This document shows, in pieces, positions 7,814-16,567 of a stretch of 64,000 nucleotides of DNA. Source of the DNA: DAOUJI01 sp965237875 (lineage in GTDB: Bacteria; Chloroflexota; Dehalococcoidia; Lucifugimonadales; JAGWBF01); assembly GCA_965237875.1 (NCBI GenBank), contig CBDEGP010000001.1, forward strand, positions 186,001 through 250,000, in the 5' to 3' direction. Both the position numbers and the translations under genes were made by a program. The notes under the pieces were generated by a model. That model worked only from the letters and a program-made list of their open reading frames with translations. It was not told the origin of the DNA and searched no databases. Within the stretch, counting starts at the first letter, position 1, and each line of letters starts with the position of its first letter.

Positions 7814-8575
7814 ATGGGCAGAGTTGACGGAAAAGTGGCAATGGTGACGGGCAGCGGCAACGGCCAGGGAAGGGCCGAGGCAAAGCTGCTCGCCAAAGAA
7901 GGAGCAAAGGTGGCGGTGGCCGACATCCGGGCCGATGACGCCAAAGCTGCGGCCGATGAGATCAACAGCGACGGCGGCGAGGCCATTGCTGTCGCCCTGG
8001 ACGTAACGAGCCCCGAAAGCTGGGCCGCGGCGCTGGATGAAGTTGAGGCCAAGCTGGGCAAGCTGAACATACTGGTCAACAACGCCGGCATATCCAGCTC
8101 CTCCCAGTCCGGCCCCATGGAGATAGACGGGTGGGACAACATTCTGAACGTCAACGCCAAGGGCACGTTCCTGGGATGCCGCGAGGCCATACCCAGGATG
8201 ATTGAAAACGGCGGCGGCTCCATCGTCAACATCTCATCCATATCCGGGCTGGTGGGCAGCATCCGCGCCGGAAACAGCCACCCCGCTTACAACGCGTCCA
8301 AGGGGGGAGTGCGCCTGCTGACGAAAGCCCTCGCCGCAAGGTACGCCACCCAAGGAATACGATGCAACTCCATCCACCCGGGCACCTTGCCGCCCATGAC
8401 CTCGGCCCAGAACCGGAACCGAGACGCGGCCACGGGCGTATTCGACCACATTCCCATGAAGCGCATGGGGACCGTGGAAGAGGTCGCGTATCCGGTGCTG
8501 TTCCTGGCCTGCGACGAGTCCTCTTATGTAACAGGGGCTGAGCTCGTCGTCGACGGCGGCACCACCTGCGTGTAA
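7814..8575 (+). CDS. SDR-family oxidoreductase 3 of 8
   Basis: 253 residues, first of subgroup II (with 12346-13101 and 13245-14000), marked by TGSGNGQG at the cofactor turn, ADIRADDAKAAADEI after strand 2, and GCREAIPRMIENGGGS before the catalytic Ser. NNAG is at 89-92 and the active-site pair is Y159-NAS-K163, shifted by a short insertion (SIRAGNSH) unique to this copy. The loop after HPGTLPPMTSAQN probably covers the substrate pocket. It starts 36 bp after copy 2 and has AGGAGG about 8 nt before its ATG. Confidence 0.95.
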   Translation: MGRVDGKVAMVTGSGNGQGRAEAKLLAKEGAKVAVADIRADDAKAAADEINSDGGEAIAVALDVTSPESWAAALDEVEAKLGKLNILVNNAGISSSSQSGPMEIDGWDNILNVNAKGTFLGCREAIPRMIENGGGSIVNISSISGLVGSIRAGNSHPAYNASKGGVRLLTKALAARYATQGIRCNSIHPGTLPPMTSAQNRNRDAATGVFDHIPMKRMGTVEEVAYPVLFLACDESSYVTGAELVVDGGTTCV

Positions 8576-8583
8576 ACGATATT

Positions 8584-8636
8584 CCCCCTCACCCCGGCCC
8601 TCTCCCTGGGGAGAGGAGGCAGGTTAGGATGGGGGG
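8584..8636. repeat. Dispersed intergenic repeat with hairpin
   Basis: Contains CCCTCACCCCGGCCCTCTCC and the hairpin CCTCTCCC/GGGAGAGG (8599-8606 with 8609-8616). The same CCCTCACCCC-CCCTCTCCC module recurs inside the MITE-like elements at 20182-20256, 21779-21900, 23207-23329 and 25979-26068. It separates SDR copies 3 and 4. Confidence 0.6.
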
Positions 8637-8650
8637 AAGGAGCGGAGAAC

Positions 8651-9412
8651 ATGGGACGACTGGACGGGAAGGTGGCCCTCATCTCCGGAGGCGCCAACGG
8701 AATGGGCAAGTCGGAATGCGCCATCTTTGCCCAGGAAGGCGCCAAGGTGGTGGTTGGAGACATCCGTGACGAAGACGGGCAAGCCGTAGAGGCGGAGATA
8801 GAGCAGGCCGGCGGAGACGCCGCTTTTGTTCACCTGGACGTCACCAGCGAGGAAAGCTGGCAGGCGGCTATAGACGCGGCAGTGGCCCGCTACGGCAAGC
8901 TGAACGTTCTGGTGAACAACGCAGGCATCAGCGGCTCGTCCCAGGGAGACCCCATGAGCTCCCAGGGTTGGGACAACATCATGAACGTCAACGCCAAGGG
9001 CGTCTTCCTGGGGACCAAGTACGCCATCCCCAAGATGATCGAGGCCGGAGGCGGCTCCATAGTGAACATCTCGTCAGTGGCGGCGCTGGTGGCGGGCGGC
9101 GGCGGTCCCATGCAGCACGTGGCGTACAACTCATCCAAGGCGGCTGTGCGGCTGCTCACCAAGGCCATCGCAGCCCGCCACGGGAAGGACGGCATACGGT
9201 GCAACTCGGTCCATCCGGGCACTATGCCGCCCATGACCACCGCCAATCCCGACACCAGAGAGTTCAACGTCAACAGGCTGGAAACCTTCCCCATACCCCG
9301 GGCCGGCCGCGTCGAAGAGGTTGCCTACGCAGTCCTGTTTCTGGCCTCGGACGAAGCCTCTTACATCACCGGGGTCGAACTGCCGGTGGACGGCGGAAGC
9401 ACCGCCATCTAA
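8651..9412 (+). CDS. SDR-family oxidoreductase 4 of 8
   Basis: 253 residues, subgroup III (with 10544-11305 and 11460-12215), recognised by GDIRDEDGQAVEAEI after strand 2 and KYAIPKMIEAGGGS before the catalytic Ser. The cofactor turn is GGANGMG and NNAG is at about 89-92. The active site is YNSSK, preceded by an unusual Gly-rich loop VAGGGGPMQH. The C-terminus is YITGVELPVDGG, typical for NAD-dependent members. It follows copy 3 across a hairpin repeat and is 37 bp ahead of the hydroxyisobutyrate-dehydrogenase-like gene, with which it may share a substrate pathway. Confidence 0.95.
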   Translation: MGRLDGKVALISGGANGMGKSECAIFAQEGAKVVVGDIRDEDGQAVEAEIEQAGGDAAFVHLDVTSEESWQAAIDAAVARYGKLNVLVNNAGISGSSQGDPMSSQGWDNIMNVNAKGVFLGTKYAIPKMIEAGGGSIVNISSVAALVAGGGGPMQHVAYNSSKAAVRLLTKAIAARHGKDGIRCNSVHPGTMPPMTTANPDTREFNVNRLETFPIPRAGRVEEVAYAVLFLASDEASYITGVELPVDGGSTAI

Positions 9413-9449
9413 GCGGAGCTCCGTACACCCCTGACGGAAAGGAGAACAC

Positions 9450-10310
9450 ATGCCTGACAACGTTGGTTTCATAGGCTTGGGCAACATCGGAGGACCCATA
9501 GCGAGCAGTGTGCTCAGGGCCGAGATTCCCATGGTGGCCTACGACAAGGACCCCGAAGTCCTGGACCGGTACGTCCAAAAGGGCGCCCAACCCGCATCGT
9601 CGGCGAAAGACGCGGCCTCCAGAACGCCGGTTGTCCTGCTCTCGCTGCCCAACTCTCCCATCGTAGAGGACGTATGCCTGGGCGTGGACGGCATAGCGGA
9701 GGGCGCCGCTCCCGGGACCATAGTGGTGGACCTGTCCAGCGGCGATCCTCCACACACCAAACGCATCGGGGCGGCATTGGCGGAAAAGGGCATTGAATTC
9801 ATGGACTCAGGGGTCAGCGGAGGGCCGGAGGGGGCTGAAGCCGGGACTCTGACCCTGTTCATGGGCGGAGACCAGGCGGTCTACGACAAGGTCAGATATG
9901 CCCTGGACGCCATCGCAACCGCTCACTACCTGATGGGGCCGTTGGGCACAGGCCACGAGGCCAAAGCCCTCAACAACCTGATGGGCGCAGCCAACATGGC
10001 CATCGCCTACGAGGTGTGCCAAGTTGCCGAGAAAGCAGGCATGGACGTGCCCAAGCTGGTGGAGGCCATCAGCATCAGCAGCGGTAAGAACCGCGCCGTA
10101 GAGGAACGCATCCCCAACTTCTGGGCCAGCGGCGCCTTCGATGGGGACCTGCGCTACGAGATGATCTCCCGGTACGTGGTCAAGGACGTGGGAACGGCGT
10201 GTTCCGTCGGCAAGACCTACGGGATACCCATGTTCATTGCCAACCTGGTGCATCAGATCGTGATGAAAGTCTCAGACGAGACGGGAGGCGGCAGGCGGCC
10301 GCTCGTCTAA
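9450..10310 (+). CDS. 3-hydroxyisobutyrate dehydrogenase-family NAD(P)-dependent oxidoreductase
   Basis: A 286-residue beta-hydroxyacid dehydrogenase. The N-terminus has GFIGLGNIGGPIA (5-17), the GxGxxG NAD(P) site. In the middle is the substrate-binding DSGVSGGPEGAEAGTLT (consensus DAPVSGGxxGAxxGTL), and later GHEAKALNNLM with the catalytic Lys of the GxxxKxxxN motif. These enzymes oxidise short beta-hydroxy acids such as 3-hydroxyisobutyrate or tartronate semialdehyde. It is the only non-SDR gene in the array, on the same strand with a GGAG ribosome site, so it probably acts in the same catabolic route as its SDR neighbours. Confidence 0.92.
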   Translation: MPDNVGFIGLGNIGGPIASSVLRAEIPMVAYDKDPEVLDRYVQKGAQPASSAKDAASRTPVVLLSLPNSPIVEDVCLGVDGIAEGAAPGTIVVDLSSGDPPHTKRIGAALAEKGIEFMDSGVSGGPEGAEAGTLTLFMGGDQAVYDKVRYALDAIATAHYLMGPLGTGHEAKALNNLMGAANMAIAYEVCQVAEKAGMDVPKLVEAISISSGKNRAVEERIPNFWASGAFDGDLRYEMISRYVVKDVGTACSVGKTYGIPMFIANLVHQIVMKVSDETGGGRRPLV

Positions 10311-10389
10311 TAAAGGGACCGTCCGTTCTCCATCGTCTAGGGGGAGGGCGGGATACAGGGTCTTCCGATTATCACAAGCCCGGTCCCAA

Positions 10390-10461
10390 CCGTTCGTGCT
10401 GAGCTTGTCGAAGCATCGCAGTTCGGGCAGCGTGGCCCTTCGACAGGCTCAGGGCGAACGG
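10390..10461. repeat. Long imperfect inverted repeat
   Basis: A left arm beginning CCGTTCGTGCTGAGCTTGTC (10390-10413) pairs imperfectly with a right arm ending GGCTCAGGGCGAACGG (10438-10461). Related copies with CCCTTCGACA-GCTCAGGG are at 20316-20376 and, in part, 13151-13172. This is a widespread type of dispersed palindromic repeat. It lies in the 234-bp gap before SDR copy 5, where no gene is visible. Confidence 0.6.
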
Positions 10462-10543
10462 AAAGAAGGAAGGACGATCGGAGGCAATCGAAAGACCCTG
10501 GCGCGCCGTGGGTTCGGGTTAGACAGGGGCTAGGAGGAAAACA

Positions 10544-11305
10544 GTGGGTAGACTTGACGGGAAAGTTGCTCTGATAACGGGCGCCGGCAACGGCATGGGG
10601 CGGGCCGAGGCAAACCTCTTCTCCAGAGAGGGCGCCAAGGTCGCCGTGGGCGAGATACGCGAGGAGGACGGGAAAAGGGTCGAAGCGGAGATCAAGGACT
10701 CCGGCGGCGAGGCCCTCTTCATCCCCATGGACGTGACCAAAGAGGAGGACTGGCGGCAGGCAGTAGACCGGATAATGGACGCCTTCGGCAGCCTGACCGT
10801 CCTGGTCAACAACGCCGGGCTGAGCGGTTCATGGCACCCCGACAGCATGAGCGTGGAAGGCTGGGACAGGCTTATGGAGGTGAACGCCAAGGGAGCGTTC
10901 CTTGGCTGCAAGTACGCCATCCCCAAGATGATTGAAGCGGGAGGAGGCTCCATCATAAACATCTCCTCCACGGCCGGTCTCACGGCGTCGTCAGGCGGGA
11001 CCGGGCACCCCGGATACAACGCCTCCAAAGGGGGCATCCGCCTCCTAACCAAGGCCATAGCGGCACGGCATGGCAAGGACGGCATTCGCTGCAACTCGGT
11101 GCATCCGGGTCTGCTTCCCGCCATGATCAGCGTCAACCCTGAAATACGGGCGCAGCAGGACGCCGAGGGCGTCAAGACTGTGCCCCTGCGCAGGCTGGGT
11201 CAGGTGGAAGAGGTGGCCTATCCGGTGTTGTTCCTGGCCTCCGACGAGTCCTCATACATCACCGGCGCAGAGATGGTGGTGGACGGAGGACGCACGGCGA
11301 TTTAA
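10544..11305 (+). CDS. SDR-family oxidoreductase 5 of 8
   Basis: 253 residues, subgroup III. It starts with GTG at 10544, supported by AGGAGG ending 6 nt upstream and by the GRLDGKVALITG opening shared with its paralogs. The cofactor turn is GAGNGMG, strand 2 ends GEIREEDGKRVEAEI with Glu in place of the more common Asp, and the active site is YNASK after GGTGHPG. Unlike subgroup II the post-HPG loop is LLPAMISVNPEIRAQ, a clear difference in the predicted substrate lid. It is preceded by a 234-bp gap containing a palindromic repeat, so it may have its own promoter. Confidence 0.95.
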   Translation: MGRLDGKVALITGAGNGMGRAEANLFSREGAKVAVGEIREEDGKRVEAEIKDSGGEALFIPMDVTKEEDWRQAVDRIMDAFGSLTVLVNNAGLSGSWHPDSMSVEGWDRLMEVNAKGAFLGCKYAIPKMIEAGGGSIINISSTAGLTASSGGTGHPGYNASKGGIRLLTKAIAARHGKDGIRCNSVHPGLLPAMISVNPEIRAQQDAEGVKTVPLRRLGQVEEVAYPVLFLASDESSYITGAEMVVDGGRTAI

Positions 11306-11323
11306 TAAGGGCACACACCGTCT

Positions 11324-11395
11324 CTCCGGCGAAAGCCGGAGTCCAGGGAACCTCATAGGAGTAGCGGCGCCTTCTGGATTCCGGCCTCCGCCGGA
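11324..11395. repeat. Two hairpins of the dispersed repeat family
   Basis: CTCCGGCGAAAGCCGGAG (11324-11341) forms a tight hairpin with a GAAA loop. A second hairpin lies at 11378-11395 (TTCCGGCCTCCGCCGGAA). The second is the same as the TTCCGG-CCGGAA core inside the MITE-like elements near 21.8, 23.3 and 26.0 kb and at 59420-59441. It lies between SDR copies 5 and 6. Confidence 0.6.
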
Positions 11396-11459
11396 ACGAC
11401 GGGTTGAGGGCTGCTCCGAACATATTGTAGGGAATCACCAGAAGCGTAAGGAGCGTTAA

Positions 11460-12215
11460 ATGGGACGAGTGGACGGCAAAGCGGCCCTTATTTCGGGCGC
11501 CGGCAACGGGCAGGGGAAGGCCGAGGCAAAGCTCCTCGCCCAGGAGGGCGCCAAAGTAGCCATCGGAGACATCCGGGATGACGACGGCAAGGCGGTCGCC
11601 GAAGAGATTAACCGGTCCGGCGGGGAAGCCGTGTTCGTACACCTGAATGTAACGGATGAAGACAGCTGGATTCAGGTGATAGATGCGGTCGTGGGCGCGT
11701 TCGGCAAGCTGAACGTGCTGGTCAACAACGCCGGCCTCAGCGGTTCGTCTCAACCTGATCTGATGGGCACAGAGGGATGGCACAGGATCATGGCCGTCAA
11801 CGCCACCGGGCCGTTCCTGGGGATAAAGCACGCCATACCCAGGATGCTGGAATCCGGCGGCGGCTCCATCGTCAACATCTCGTCCACGTCCGGACTGGTG
11901 GGGAGTTCTTCGCCCAGGCATCCCGCCTACAACACTTCTAAAGGCGGGGTCAGGCTGTTGACCAAGGGGATAGCCGCAGCCTATGCCACACAGGGGATAC
12001 GGTGCAACTCGGTGCATCCAGGGATCATGCCGCCCATGACGACGGCGACTGACACCAACAGGGACCCGTCAACGGGAGTGTTCGACATCGTGCCGATGCG
12101 CCGCGCCGGAAGGGTGGAAGAGATCGCTTATGCAGTCCTCTTCCTGGCCTCCGACGAGGCCTCGTACATCACCGGCGCCGAGCTGGTGGTGGACGGTGGG
12201 ATGACCTGCGTCTAG
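11460..12215 (+). CDS. SDR-family oxidoreductase 6 of 8
   Basis: 251 residues. The body is nearest subgroup III (GDIRDDDGKAVAEEI), but the loop after HPGIMPPMTTATDTNRDPSTG resembles subgroup II copy 3, so this copy looks like a mosaic of the two. The cofactor turn is GAGNGQG, NNAG is at 89-92, catalytic Ser is in NISSTSG and the active site is YNTSK. Residue 115 begins VNATGPFLG, with Thr in place of the Lys found in the VNAKG of its paralogs. AAGGAG precedes the ATG. Reaction class is certain, substrate unknown. Confidence 0.95.
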   Translation: MGRVDGKAALISGAGNGQGKAEAKLLAQEGAKVAIGDIRDDDGKAVAEEINRSGGEAVFVHLNVTDEDSWIQVIDAVVGAFGKLNVLVNNAGLSGSSQPDLMGTEGWHRIMAVNATGPFLGIKHAIPRMLESGGGSIVNISSTSGLVGSSSPRHPAYNTSKGGVRLLTKGIAAAYATQGIRCNSVHPGIMPPMTTATDTNRDPSTGVFDIVPMRRAGRVEEIAYAVLFLASDEASYITGAELVVDGGMTCV

Positions 12216-12345
12216 CCGCCTATTATTTATGTGGTAGGATTGCGTAGCTTTCCGCTCCGCAGCGAGGGCCGATTGACGCGGGGGCGACGGGAAACGGCGC
12301 CGCCCCAGGGAGAACAGAAGGATAACGGAAAACAGGAGGAACGAA

Positions 12346-13101
12346 ATGGGCAGAGTGGATGGAAAAGTAGCCTTGGTGACCGGCAGCGGAAACGGAATGG
12401 GTAAAGCGGAAGCCAAGATGTTCGGGAGAGAGGGAGCCAAGGTTGTGGTCGCGGACATCAGGACCGCTGACGCCGAGATGGTGGCCGCGGAAATCAACGA
12501 GACCGGCGGCGAGGCCATTGCGGTCAACCTGGACGTCACCAGCGCCGAGAGTTGGAAGGCTGCGCTGGACGAGACGGAGGCCAAGCTGGGCCCGCTGAGC
12601 ATTCTGGTCAACAACGCGGGCATTTCCAGCTCTTCCCAGGCCGACCCCATGGGAATCGATGGGTACGACCGTATCCTGGATGTGAACGCCAAGGGAACTT
12701 TCCTGGGGTGCCGCGAGGCCATACCGAGGATGATAGAAAACGGCGGCGGCTCCATAGTCAACATCTCCTCCATCTCAGGCATCATCGGCGTGGGTCTATT
12801 AGGCCACCCGGCCTACAACGTCTCCAAGGGCGGCGTCCGTCTCCTGACCAAAGCCCTGGCCGCCAGACACGCCACCGAGGGCATACGGTGCAACTCGGTC
12901 CACCCGGGCACCATGCCTCCCATGACCTCCGCGCAAGACCAGCGCAGGGACGACGCGGCCCCTGCCATGCAGGGCATTCCCATGGGGCGCATGGGCGAGG
13001 TGGAGGAGGTGGCATACGCCGTTCTGTTCCTGGGCTCGGATGAAGCGTCCTACATCACCGGCGCGGAGCTGGTGGTGGACGGGGGAGCAACCTGCATCTA
13101 G
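12346..13101 (+). CDS. SDR-family oxidoreductase 7 of 8
   Basis: 251 residues, subgroup II: TGSGNGMG turn, ADIRTADAEMVAAEI after strand 2, GCREAIPRMIENGGGS and active site YNVSK. The lid loop is HPGTMPPMTSAQDQRRDDAAP, close to copy 3. It is preceded by a 130-bp gap with no gene and an AGGAGG site before the ATG. Subgroup II copies flank subgroup III ones in the array, which fits repeated unequal duplication followed by divergence. Confidence 0.95.
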   Translation: MGRVDGKVALVTGSGNGMGKAEAKMFGREGAKVVVADIRTADAEMVAAEINETGGEAIAVNLDVTSAESWKAALDETEAKLGPLSILVNNAGISSSSQADPMGIDGYDRILDVNAKGTFLGCREAIPRMIENGGGSIVNISSISGIIGVGLLGHPAYNVSKGGVRLLTKALAARHATEGIRCNSVHPGTMPPMTSAQDQRRDDAAPAMQGIPMGRMGEVEEVAYAVLFLGSDEASYITGAELVVDGGATCI

Positions 13102-13121
13102 GCGTAAATTGAGTGTGAGTC

Positions 13122-13172
13122 CCTTCTCCCCTGGCGGGAGAAGGTTAGAGCCTGCCCTGAGCCTGTCGAGGG
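13122..13172. repeat. Intergenic hairpin repeat between SDR copies 7 and 8
   Basis: CCTTCTCCC (13122-13130) pairs perfectly with GGGAGAAGG (13136-13144) across a 5-nt loop. It is followed by GCCTGCCCTGAGCCTGTCGA, part of the repeat seen at 10438-10461. No T-run follows, so it is not a standard intrinsic terminator. Confidence 0.5.
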
Positions 13173-13189
13173 GATGAGGGGGGCGTACA

Positions 13190-13229
13190 AGGTTTCACAA
13201 AGGTCCAACAGGTTTCACAAAGGTCCAAC
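13190..13229. repeat. Exact 20-bp tandem repeat before SDR copy 8
   Basis: The unit AGGTTTCACAAAGGTCCAAC occurs twice head to tail (13190-13209 and 13210-13229), ending 15 bp before the ATG at 13245. The core CACAAAGGTC resembles the CAAAGGTCTC termini of the MITE-like elements near 20-26 kb. Confidence 0.75.
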
Positions 13230-13244
13230 AATGGAGGAAGAAGA

Positions 13245-14000
13245 ATGGGCAGAGTAGACGGAAAAGTGGTCATGGTGACCGGCAGCGGCAACGGGCAGGG
13301 CAAAGCTGAGGCCAAGCTGTTCGCCCAGGAGGGCGCCAAGGTTGCCGTGGCCGACATCAGGGCTGACGACGCCAAAGCTGTGGCCGAGGAGATAAACGGT
13401 GACGGGGGAGAAGCCATATCCATTAACCTGGACGTGACCAGCCCCGACAGTTGGAAGAGCGCCTTGGACGAGGTGGAGGCCAAGCTGGGCAAGCTGAACA
13501 TCCTCGTGAACAATGCAGCCATATCCAGCTCCTCCCAGGAAGACACGATGGGCATAGAGGGGTGGGACCGCATCGTCGGCGTCAACGCCAAGGGCACTTT
13601 CCTGGGATGCCGGGAGGCCATACCGAGGATGATAGACAACGGCGGCGGCGCCATCGTGAACATATCCTCCACGTCCGGGTTGGTGGGGCGGGGAGTCAAC
13701 GGCCATCCCGCCTACAACGCCTCCAAGGGAGGGGTCCGGCTTCTCACCAAGGCCATTGCCGCCAGGTACGCCACCCAGGGCATTCGCTGCAACTCGATAC
13801 ACCCCGGCACCATGCCTCCCATGACCACCGCCAAAGACCAGAGCCGGGAGCCCACGTCGTCCAGCCTCCAGGGAATTCCAATGGCGCGCATGGGCCGGGT
13901 GGAAGAGGTGGCCTACGCCGTGCTGTTCATGGGCTCGGACGAGGCCTCCTACGTCACCGGCGCCGAACTGGCCGTGGACGGCGGCATGACCTGCGTGTAA
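13245..14000 (+). CDS. SDR-family oxidoreductase 8 of 8
   Basis: 251 residues, subgroup II, with TGSGNGQG, ADIRADDAKAVAEEI nearly identical to copy 3, a NNAA in place of the usual NNAG (about 89-92), catalytic Ser in NISSTSG and active site YNASK. The NNAG-to-NNAA change is mild and seen in other active SDRs, so activity is still likely. The lid loop is HPGTMPPMTTAKDQSREPTSS. It closes the array; the restriction gene hsdR begins 25 bp after its stop, leaving no room for a separate strong promoter. Confidence 0.95.
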   Translation: MGRVDGKVVMVTGSGNGQGKAEAKLFAQEGAKVAVADIRADDAKAVAEEINGDGGEAISINLDVTSPDSWKSALDEVEAKLGKLNILVNNAAISSSSQEDTMGIEGWDRIVGVNAKGTFLGCREAIPRMIDNGGGAIVNISSTSGLVGRGVNGHPAYNASKGGVRLLTKAIAARYATQGIRCNSIHPGTMPPMTTAKDQSREPTSSSLQGIPMARMGRVEEVAYAVLFMGSDEASYVTGAELAVDGGMTCV

Positions 14001-14024
14001 GGCGTCTTCCTCAGGGATGGGCCT

Positions 14025-16559
14025 ATGAACGAAGCGACAGCACGGCTAAAGATTAACGGGCTGCTGGAAAAGGCGAGTTGGCGCTTCTTCCCGGAAGGGA
14101 AAAATCCCGCCAACGTTCGGCTTGAGCCTCATGTCGCCGTCAAAACGTCCGACCTCGACGGGCTAGGCAACGATTTCGAGAAGACCTCCAAGGGCTACAT
14201 CGACTTCCTACTGCTGGACTCGAAGGGGTTCCCGTTCATCGTGTTGGAGGCCAAGTCCGAAGAGAAGCAACCGCTGGTTGGAAAGGAGCAGGCCCGGAAG
14301 TACGCCCGTTCGCAGAACTGCCGGTTCGTCATTCTATCCAATGGAAACCTGCATTATTTCTGGGACCTGGAGCGGGGCAATCCATATATCATCACCTCAT
14401 TCCCCACGCCGGAATCGGTGGCCGGTTACAGCAAGGTCAAGCCCAACCCCCAGCGTTTGATCGACGAACAGGTCGTGGACGATTACATCGTTCTCACCCA
14501 GAATCCCAACTATGCTTCTGCGGCAGCGTGGAGGAACGAGTCTGAGCGGCCCGGCTTCATCCGAGCCAACAACCTGCGTTTCCTGCGGACTTACCAACTC
14601 GGGGCCATCCATGCATTGCAGCAATGGGTGAGGAACGGCAACGACCGCTTTCTGTTCGAGATGGCCACGGGCACCGGCAAGACCCTAACCGCCGCCGCCG
14701 TCATCAAACTGTTCCTACGCTCCGGCAATGCATCCCGCGTACTGTTCCTAGTGGACCGTCTTGAGCTTGAGGAGCAAGCCAGGAAGGTCTTCGCCGCCAT
14801 ACTCTCGGCGGATTACACGACCGCAATCTACAAAGAAAAACGGGACGATTGGCGGTCAGCGGAAATCGTCGTCAGCACCGTCCAGTCCCTGTTGTTTAAC
14901 AACAAGTACCAGTCCCTCTTCTCGCCGACCGACTTTGACCTCGTAATCTCCGATGAAGCCCACCGCTCCATCAGTGGCAATGCCCGCGCCGTATTCGACT
15001 TCTTCGTCGGCTACAAGCTGGGTCTTACAGCAACTCCCCGGGACTACCTGCGGGGCACGGACAAGCCCGGTTCCATAGTGCACGACCCCCGTGAGGCTGA
15101 GCGGAGGCTGCTTCTGGACACCTACCGCACCTTCGGATGCGAGAGAGGGCAGCCTACGTTCCGATACTCGCTGCTTGACGGCGTAAAGGACGGCTACCTA
15201 ATCAATCCCACCGTGGTGGACGCCCGCACCGAAGTAACCACACAGTTGCTGGCAGACCAGGGTTTCGTCGTTTCCTTCACCGACGACACCGGGGATGAGT
15301 ATGAAGAGGCTTTCAAGCAGCGGGAGTTTGAGAAGCGGTTCTTCTCCGATGCGACAAACCAGGTCTTTTGTAAGACTTTCTTGGAGAACGCGTTGCGGGA
15401 CCCGGTCAGCGGTGAAATCGGAAAGTCCATCGTCTTTGCCGTAAGCCAAAACCACGCAGCGCGGCTGACGCAGACGTTCAACGAAATGGCGGATGTCATA
15501 TTCCCTGGCAAGTACCAGTCCGACTTCGCCATACAAGTTACATCCCAGGTCCCGGATGCTCAGCAGTACACTATCAACTTTGCCAACAACAACCTCATGG
15601 GATCGGGCAACCTCCTGTCTTCCTACCGCACCAGCAGGGCGCGGGTCTGCGTTACTGTGGGAATGATGACGACCGGATACGACTGCACAGACATCCTGAA
15701 CCTCGGCCTTTTCCGGCCAATCTTCTCACCGACGGACTTCGTTCAGATCAAGGGTAGAGGCACCCGCAGGCACAGCTTCCTCGACCAGCTATTCGATCCT
15801 AGCATCGCCGAGAGCGTGGCGCATCCTGAGAAGACAGCCTTCAAACTCTTTGATTTCTTCGCCAACTGCGAATACTTCGAGACCGAGTTCAACTACGACC
15901 AAGCTATCATCCTGTCTCGAGTCCAACCCGGTGACGGCGTGGATGGAGGGGACGGCCAATCCCCTAAGCTGGTGTACGGGTACGAACACCTTGGCAAAGA
16001 CATCCTCACGACCATTAAAGAAGAGACCATCGGCTATGGGGGAATGAAAATCGACCGGATGTTGTTCGACCGGTTCGCGGACACAATTCGCGCGAATGAC
16101 ACCGTCAAGAGAGCCATAGAGTCCGGGAACTGGGACCTTGTCATTGACTATGTAAATCGGGAAGTCTTCGACAAACCGCAGGACTACTACACGTTGGACA
16201 AGCTGCGGAAGGCCGCTTCCGTGGACCGCCGCCTGACTCTTCGCGAAATCCTCGAAAAGGTCTTCGACCTCATACCGGGTTTCAAGTCCAAGGACGAGTT
16301 GCTGGAGGAGGAGTTCGCCAAATTCGTCTCCGACCACAAGCCGGAGGACTCCGATGCCATCCCAGCCATTAAGACCTTCTTCAAGGCCTATATAACCAAT
16401 GGCCACACCCGCGATATTATCGACACTAAACAGTTTACGGGCCTGGCGACCAATGCCGTGTTCTCAATGAAAGACTATCTATCGGTCCCCGAGGAATACC
16501 GGAGCCTTGTTCCCGAGTACGTCAAGGATTACATCTCTTTGAACCAGTTCATCGCGTAG
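14025..16559 (+). CDS. hsdR: Type I restriction endonuclease subunit R (EcoEI-type HsdR)
   Basis: 844 residues in HsdR order. The N-terminal PD-(D/E)xK nuclease has D60 (GYIDFLLL) and E75-A-K77 (FIVLEAK). The SF2 motor follows with FEMATGTGKTLTAAA (Walker A, about 211-225), ISDEAHRSISG (DEAH) and LTATPRDYL. The last 150 residues match the EcoEI R C-terminal domain (TLREILEKVFDLIPGF, then EEEFAKFVSD). It translocates DNA with ATP and cleaves unmethylated DNA when assembled with the M and S activities of the next gene, which starts 8 bp downstream. All catalytic residues I can check are present, so the system looks functional. Confidence 0.95.
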   Translation: MNEATARLKINGLLEKASWRFFPEGKNPANVRLEPHVAVKTSDLDGLGNDFEKTSKGYIDFLLLDSKGFPFIVLEAKSEEKQPLVGKEQARKYARSQNCRFVILSNGNLHYFWDLERGNPYIITSFPTPESVAGYSKVKPNPQRLIDEQVVDDYIVLTQNPNYASAAAWRNESERPGFIRANNLRFLRTYQLGAIHALQQWVRNGNDRFLFEMATGTGKTLTAAAVIKLFLRSGNASRVLFLVDRLELEEQARKVFAAILSADYTTAIYKEKRDDWRSAEIVVSTVQSLLFNNKYQSLFSPTDFDLVISDEAHRSISGNARAVFDFFVGYKLGLTATPRDYLRGTDKPGSIVHDPREAERRLLLDTYRTFGCERGQPTFRYSLLDGVKDGYLINPTVVDARTEVTTQLLADQGFVVSFTDDTGDEYEEAFKQREFEKRFFSDATNQVFCKTFLENALRDPVSGEIGKSIVFAVSQNHAARLTQTFNEMADVIFPGKYQSDFAIQVTSQVPDAQQYTINFANNNLMGSGNLLSSYRTSRARVCVTVGMMTTGYDCTDILNLGLFRPIFSPTDFVQIKGRGTRRHSFLDQLFDPSIAESVAHPEKTAFKLFDFFANCEYFETEFNYDQAIILSRVQPGDGVDGGDGQSPKLVYGYEHLGKDILTTIKEETIGYGGMKIDRMLFDRFADTIRANDTVKRAIESGNWDLVIDYVNREVFDKPQDYYTLDKLRKAASVDRRLTLREILEKVFDLIPGFKSKDELLEEEFAKFVSDHKPEDSDAIPAIKTFFKAYITNGHTRDIIDTKQFTGLATNAVFSMKDYLSVPEEYRSLVPEYVKDYISLNQFIA

Positions 16560-16567
16560 AGGAAACC

